In this document: positions 60,673 to 64,000 of the stretch, one piece after another
Position numbering within the stretch: the stretch's first letter is position 1
Layout: the number at the start of each line of letters is the position of its first letter
NCBI RefSeq assembly: GCF_019279795.1
Contig: NC_056738.1
Span: 408,084,449 to 408,148,448, forward strand
DNA length: 64,000 nt
Direction: 5' to 3'
DNA from: Protopterus annectens
Taxonomy: Eukaryota > Chordata > Ceratodontiformes > Protopteridae
The notes under the pieces: generated by a model
Database searches by the model: none
Seen by the model: only the letters and a program-made list of their open reading frames with translations
What the model was told of the DNA's origin: nothing
Program-made: the position numbers and the translations under genes

Positions 60673-61030
60673 TTATTTTATAGCTTAAATGTGGTTTGTA
60701 CTTGGCTGCAAATTTATTACAAAGAACTAAAAAGTGGCAAGTGTGTGGCTAACTGCCCCCTTTCTCTACAACTTTAAGTTCCAAAATTGACACTATAGCA
60801 GGGCAAACATAAACACATTTATTCAGTAATCCATAAATTAAAATATCAAGTAATTTATCTTTGCAATTTCAAAATAAAGCAAATGGCACCTTTGTGACAG
60901 TCCTGAGTTCATAATGCCCTTCCAAGATGCAATCTCAGCCCGATCTCCAGATAAGATTGGACGTAGGCCATCAATCTTTAATTTCTTTAATTGTTTAATG
61001 TCTTCATTTAAAGTCCTTTGGCTTGTGGAA
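60673..61030. repeat. Duplicated segment, copy 1 (blocks B then A)
   Basis: 60673-60860 (block B: ATAGCTTAAATGTGGTTTGT through AATTTATCTTTGC) is about 95 percent like 62525-62716. Block A (TTTAATGTCTTCATTTAAAG) at 60996-61020 matches 62490-62513. The order of A and B is opposite in the two places. Confidence 0.75.
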
Positions 61031-61374
61031 GTTAAATTTAAATCTGCTTGTTCAGGCATAGGTGGGGCAGCAACTGTCTAAGTATCAGAGATGTTTGATA
61101 TAATCTGATTTTATCAAACAAATGTAGAAATGTATTGAGAATATGAATTACTGTTAAACTTGAACTTATAAAAAGGGAAAACATATTTATATCTGTGTGT
61201 TTGTGTGTGTGTGTCAGATACAGAGAGACAGATATGTGGAAATAAACCCCTGAGGTAGAGGAACTAATACAGGTAAGGCATACTTGTTCAATGTACTTGT
61301 ACAGTGGCACATGCATAAGATGTGGAAGGAGAAATAGGACCTAATAGTGGAATGAAATATTGTTAAAATGTGAG
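61031..61374. other. Spacer, nothing recognised
   Basis: AT-rich, with a short GT run at about 61195-61214; the LINE homology begins beyond it. Confidence 0.4.
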
Positions 61375-62840
61375 CTTCATTTTTGCCATGATTTTCTTCC
61401 TTCTGTTATAGTCTTTTGATGTTGTGAGTCCACCGGGGTGGCTTGTTTTTTGAGTTAGTTCTATACTTCTTCCTGGTGGGTCGACCTGCCTCTATGCAGC
61501 TATTAACGTGCTTCTATAGGGTTTCAATGAATAGTTCTGAGTAGGCAGTGGTGTTCTGAGGGTTTATGGGGGCTTGACATTTTGTCAGGTTATCACTTAA
61601 TAGTAGGACGTTAGCTTAGGGTAGTTCCAGAATATTCCAGGGTTAGCTGGGTTCCAGGTTTTATTTTTACTTCAAAGGAGACCTTTTTGTGGTTTGACCT
61701 TACCAGAGAAGACATTGCACTAGGGGGTGTGCAGCACTCTCCTATATTAGTGAGGATCAGATCCAGTAAGGTTGCACTCCTGGTTGATGTACTGACAATC
61801 TGGTTCATGTTTGGGTTTACAAAATCTAGAAATCTGTGCTTGTACGTTTGGTGTCATACATGATTCCCAGTTAACAGTGGAGTAATTAAAGTCGCCTATG
61901 AATATGGTATTGGGTTGGATGATGAGTGTTTCCAATAAGTTTAAATACATAGTATGGGTTCCCTGGGTCATAGAGGGGGGCCTATATCTTACAAGAAAGT
62001 GGCACAGGATTTTTCCTGTGGTTATTTGAACATGGAGAAATTCAAGTGCATTGTCCTATTTGGCCAGACTTGAGGTATATTTACTTTTTATGTAAATTGA
62101 GACACCTCCACCTTTAGTTCCTTTCTGTGTAGTAGATGGTCTAAATGTGTGGAAGGTATTTTAACCTTGCTCTGCTGGTGTGCTCTCCGTTGGCTTTAAA
62201 CCATGTCTTACTGACCGCACAGATGTCAGTATTCTCTAGGGTGAAGAGAGATTTTAGGGAGTGGAGCTTTTTGTTTTGACTCCTAGCATTGAGCAATAAC
62301 ACCTTTAAATGTTCTTGGTTTTGATTTGCTATGTTAGAAGTACTTTTAGTCTGGCATTGCCTAAAAAAGACACTACTGGGGAGGCCAATGTTTTAGCTAT
62401 TATTCAAAAGCCTAGAAGGGAGAGGTGCAAAACATCCCTGGAAAAACAGCTTGGTCCGTTGAGCATTTCCTTCCATGCTGACAAATATTGTTTAATGTCT
62501 TTATTTAAAGTCCTTTGGTCAGATTCATAGCTTAAATGTGGTTTGTACTTGGCTGCAAATTTATTACAAAGAACTAAAAAAGTGGCAAGTGTGTGGCTAA
62601 CTGCCCTCATTCTCTACAACTTTAAGTTCCAAAACTGACACTATAGCAGGGCAAACATAAACACACATTTATTCAGTAATCCATAAATTAAAATATCAAG
62701 TAATTTATCTTTGCCCCTAGAATAACACCAGAAACTAAGACAATTATTAAAGTTAGTCATCTTTTGTTCATATTGTAGCATCATCCTTGCAGAAGGTAAA
62801 ATGCTGCTCAGTGCTAGGCTTACACCAACCTGGGGCACAT
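61375..62840 (-). pseudogene. Diverged CR1/L2-type LINE: esterase ORF1 end and endonuclease start
   Basis: Minus-strand reading in order: QVGVSLALSSILPSARMM with FNNCLSFWCYSRG at 62830-62730 (esterase domain), a 230-bp foreign block, then WKEMLNGPSCFSRDVLHLS at about 62480-62420 (Asp-x-x-His block), then ORF2 endonuclease: TFHTFRPSTTQKG near 62150, IGDFNYSTVNWE near 61890, LLDLILTNIGE near 61765 and SSLVRSNHKKVSF near 61700 (SDH changed to SNH). The homology ends near 61375 in the linker before the RT; the whole RT and 3' UTR are missing. A different subfamily from the four better copies. Confidence 0.78.
62488..62722. repeat. Duplicated segment, copy 2 (blocks A then B), splitting the LINE esterase domain
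   Basis: Same sequence as parts of 60673-61030. It sits between two esterase blocks that are contiguous in the LINE copy at 19.7-19.8 kb, so it is an insertion into this LINE or a rearrangement of it. Confidence 0.7.
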
Positions 62841-64000
62841 ATGTGATGCCCGTGCACTGACCCAGTAATCAAGGAACCTCAATCATCACCACTAATACCA
62901 CTGAGGGGTATCCACATTGGGAAGGATAACAAACACACACCCAGTAAAATACACATTTCCTTAAGGGCACACAGAGATCACAGTCAGTCTGGGTCTGGTT
63001 TCTCCATTTCTTCCCAGATCCCCAATAAAACTCCTCACTGGCACAGCTATAGGGTAAAGGTCTCAGCCTAGTGGTCAAGCTAAAACCTCCAACACCCTCT
63101 GTGTCCAACCAGTGCTTTGTGTCCCTGCCCAAGTAGCTGGCACACATACACTCTTTAAGATATGAGTTATATAGAAACATACAGACACTCCTGGGGAAGG
63201 CTGGCACAAGTTCTCCAGCTATGCCCCTTCCTGCCAGTCTATAAGGTAGTACCAGCTGCCACCTACCACTAATATCAGCTCCTAATAAGGCCCTTACCAA
63301 AGGGTGCCCAATTTTACTGTGCAATATTATTTTCCAAACAGCAAGTGTGACTGAGCAGCAAGAATATTGGAGTGGCTTTGTACAGTATCACTATATACAT
63401 GCAATGTACTCTAGAGCTTAAAGTATCTCTACACAAAACAGCCACAGTTGAAATGTTTAAAAATATTTAATAATAAATAATAAAAACACAAGACAATACT
63501 TCTTATTACACAGTGCTAATCAAGAGTTCAGTCATCACAGGAAATTGCTTAAAATAATACTGTTGAATAGTTATGACATAAATATTAAAACAGCTAGACT
63601 AAACTTACTGTTTTTTTTTTATTGTTTCCTAAGAGCAATCAGAGTTCTAAATAAACTTACATATAGAGCAAATGCAGAGTACTGGTGAGTTGTTAGCTTT
63701 AGACAAAATCCAAAAATGCTCTCTTTTCTTTGTGTCCTTAAGTTGCTAACACAGTAATGCTTCACATTACATCATTCTTGACACTTCTCTGGTTTCTCAG
63801 GCTAACAGAAACTCAGAGTTTAACATATCTTTGATCTTGCACCTGGTCAGGAAACCACAGCAATTAAAGACATTATATATGTAAAATCTAGCAATTAACT
63901 CTGGTCTCAAAACAATAGAAAGAATCTGCTGGTCCAGACATCATGGCTCAGAGTTTGAGATTAAGCAGTCATACAAGGCTTGACTTATCAGCTTTCTTCC
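62841..64000. other. Unassigned sequence to the window end, perhaps part of an LTR-like element
   Basis: LINE homology stops abruptly at 62841. The following text (TGTGATGCCCGTGCACTGAC) is more GC-rich to about 63330 and contains a 151-codon minus-strand frame without recognised motifs, then becomes AT-rich. A TG start at the breakpoint would fit an LTR, but no partner or priming site is in view. Confidence 0.3.

Noticed and set aside
62841-64000. LTR of a retrovirus-like element
   Set aside because: There is a sharp breakpoint and a TG start, but no second LTR, primer-binding site or coding domain is visible; left unassigned.

Overview
This is eukaryotic nuclear DNA from a vertebrate with a large, repeat-filled genome. 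The evidence is the mixture of elements: CR1/L2-type and L1-type LINEs, a DIRS-type tyrosine-recombinase retrotransposon, Penelope-like elements (PLEs), a hAT-type DNA transposon, V-SINE-type tRNA-derived SINEs, long (CA)n tracts and AT-rich spacer. A lungfish, an amphibian or another large-genome lineage would fit; the sequence alone does not decide. There is no bacterial-style gene organisation, and no rRNA or tRNA gene was seen.

Layout. 1-6.7 kb: an old LINE end, a 418-bp tandem duplication and a SINE with a perfect 18-bp target duplication. 6.7-12.9 kb: a structurally complete DIRS element (inverted ends, gag-like ORF, RT/RNase H/methyltransferase-like ORF, tyrosine recombinase, internal complementary region). 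13.2-16.1 kb: a decayed PLE between inverted arms. 16.7-20.6 kb (minus): the most complete LINE, with an esterase-type ORF1 and an endonuclease/RT ORF2. 20.6-29.4 kb: spacer, a short-ended nonautonomous repeat family and microsatellites. 29.4-33.8 kb: a hAT-like element with 8-bp target duplications that has swallowed a LINE. 38.0-40.85 kb: the least-broken LINE ORF2. 41-49 kb: two further SINEs, two L1-type LINE ends and a second LINE RT. 50.57-50.70 kb (minus): a single 124-bp coding exon of an SLC22 (organic-anion-transporter type) gene, the only host coding sequence recognised. 52.9-55.2 kb: a second PLE with long inverted arms and a nested LINE end. 55.3-57.2 kb: compound microsatellites and a palindromic foldback element lodged inside a (CA)n tract. 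57.8 kb: a third PLE-type terminal sequence. 59.5-60.7 kb: a minisatellite of exactly 21 x 55 bp. 61.4-62.8 kb (minus): a diverged LINE with a disrupted esterase domain.

Interpretation. The window is most simply part of one or two very long introns of an SLC22 gene read on the minus strand, filled by successive transposon insertions, several of them nested. The most interesting non-coding signal is a set of hammerhead-ribozyme-like cores (CUGANGA, stem, GAAA) in the terminal arms of three PLEs, each followed by a short, mostly palindromic helix III.
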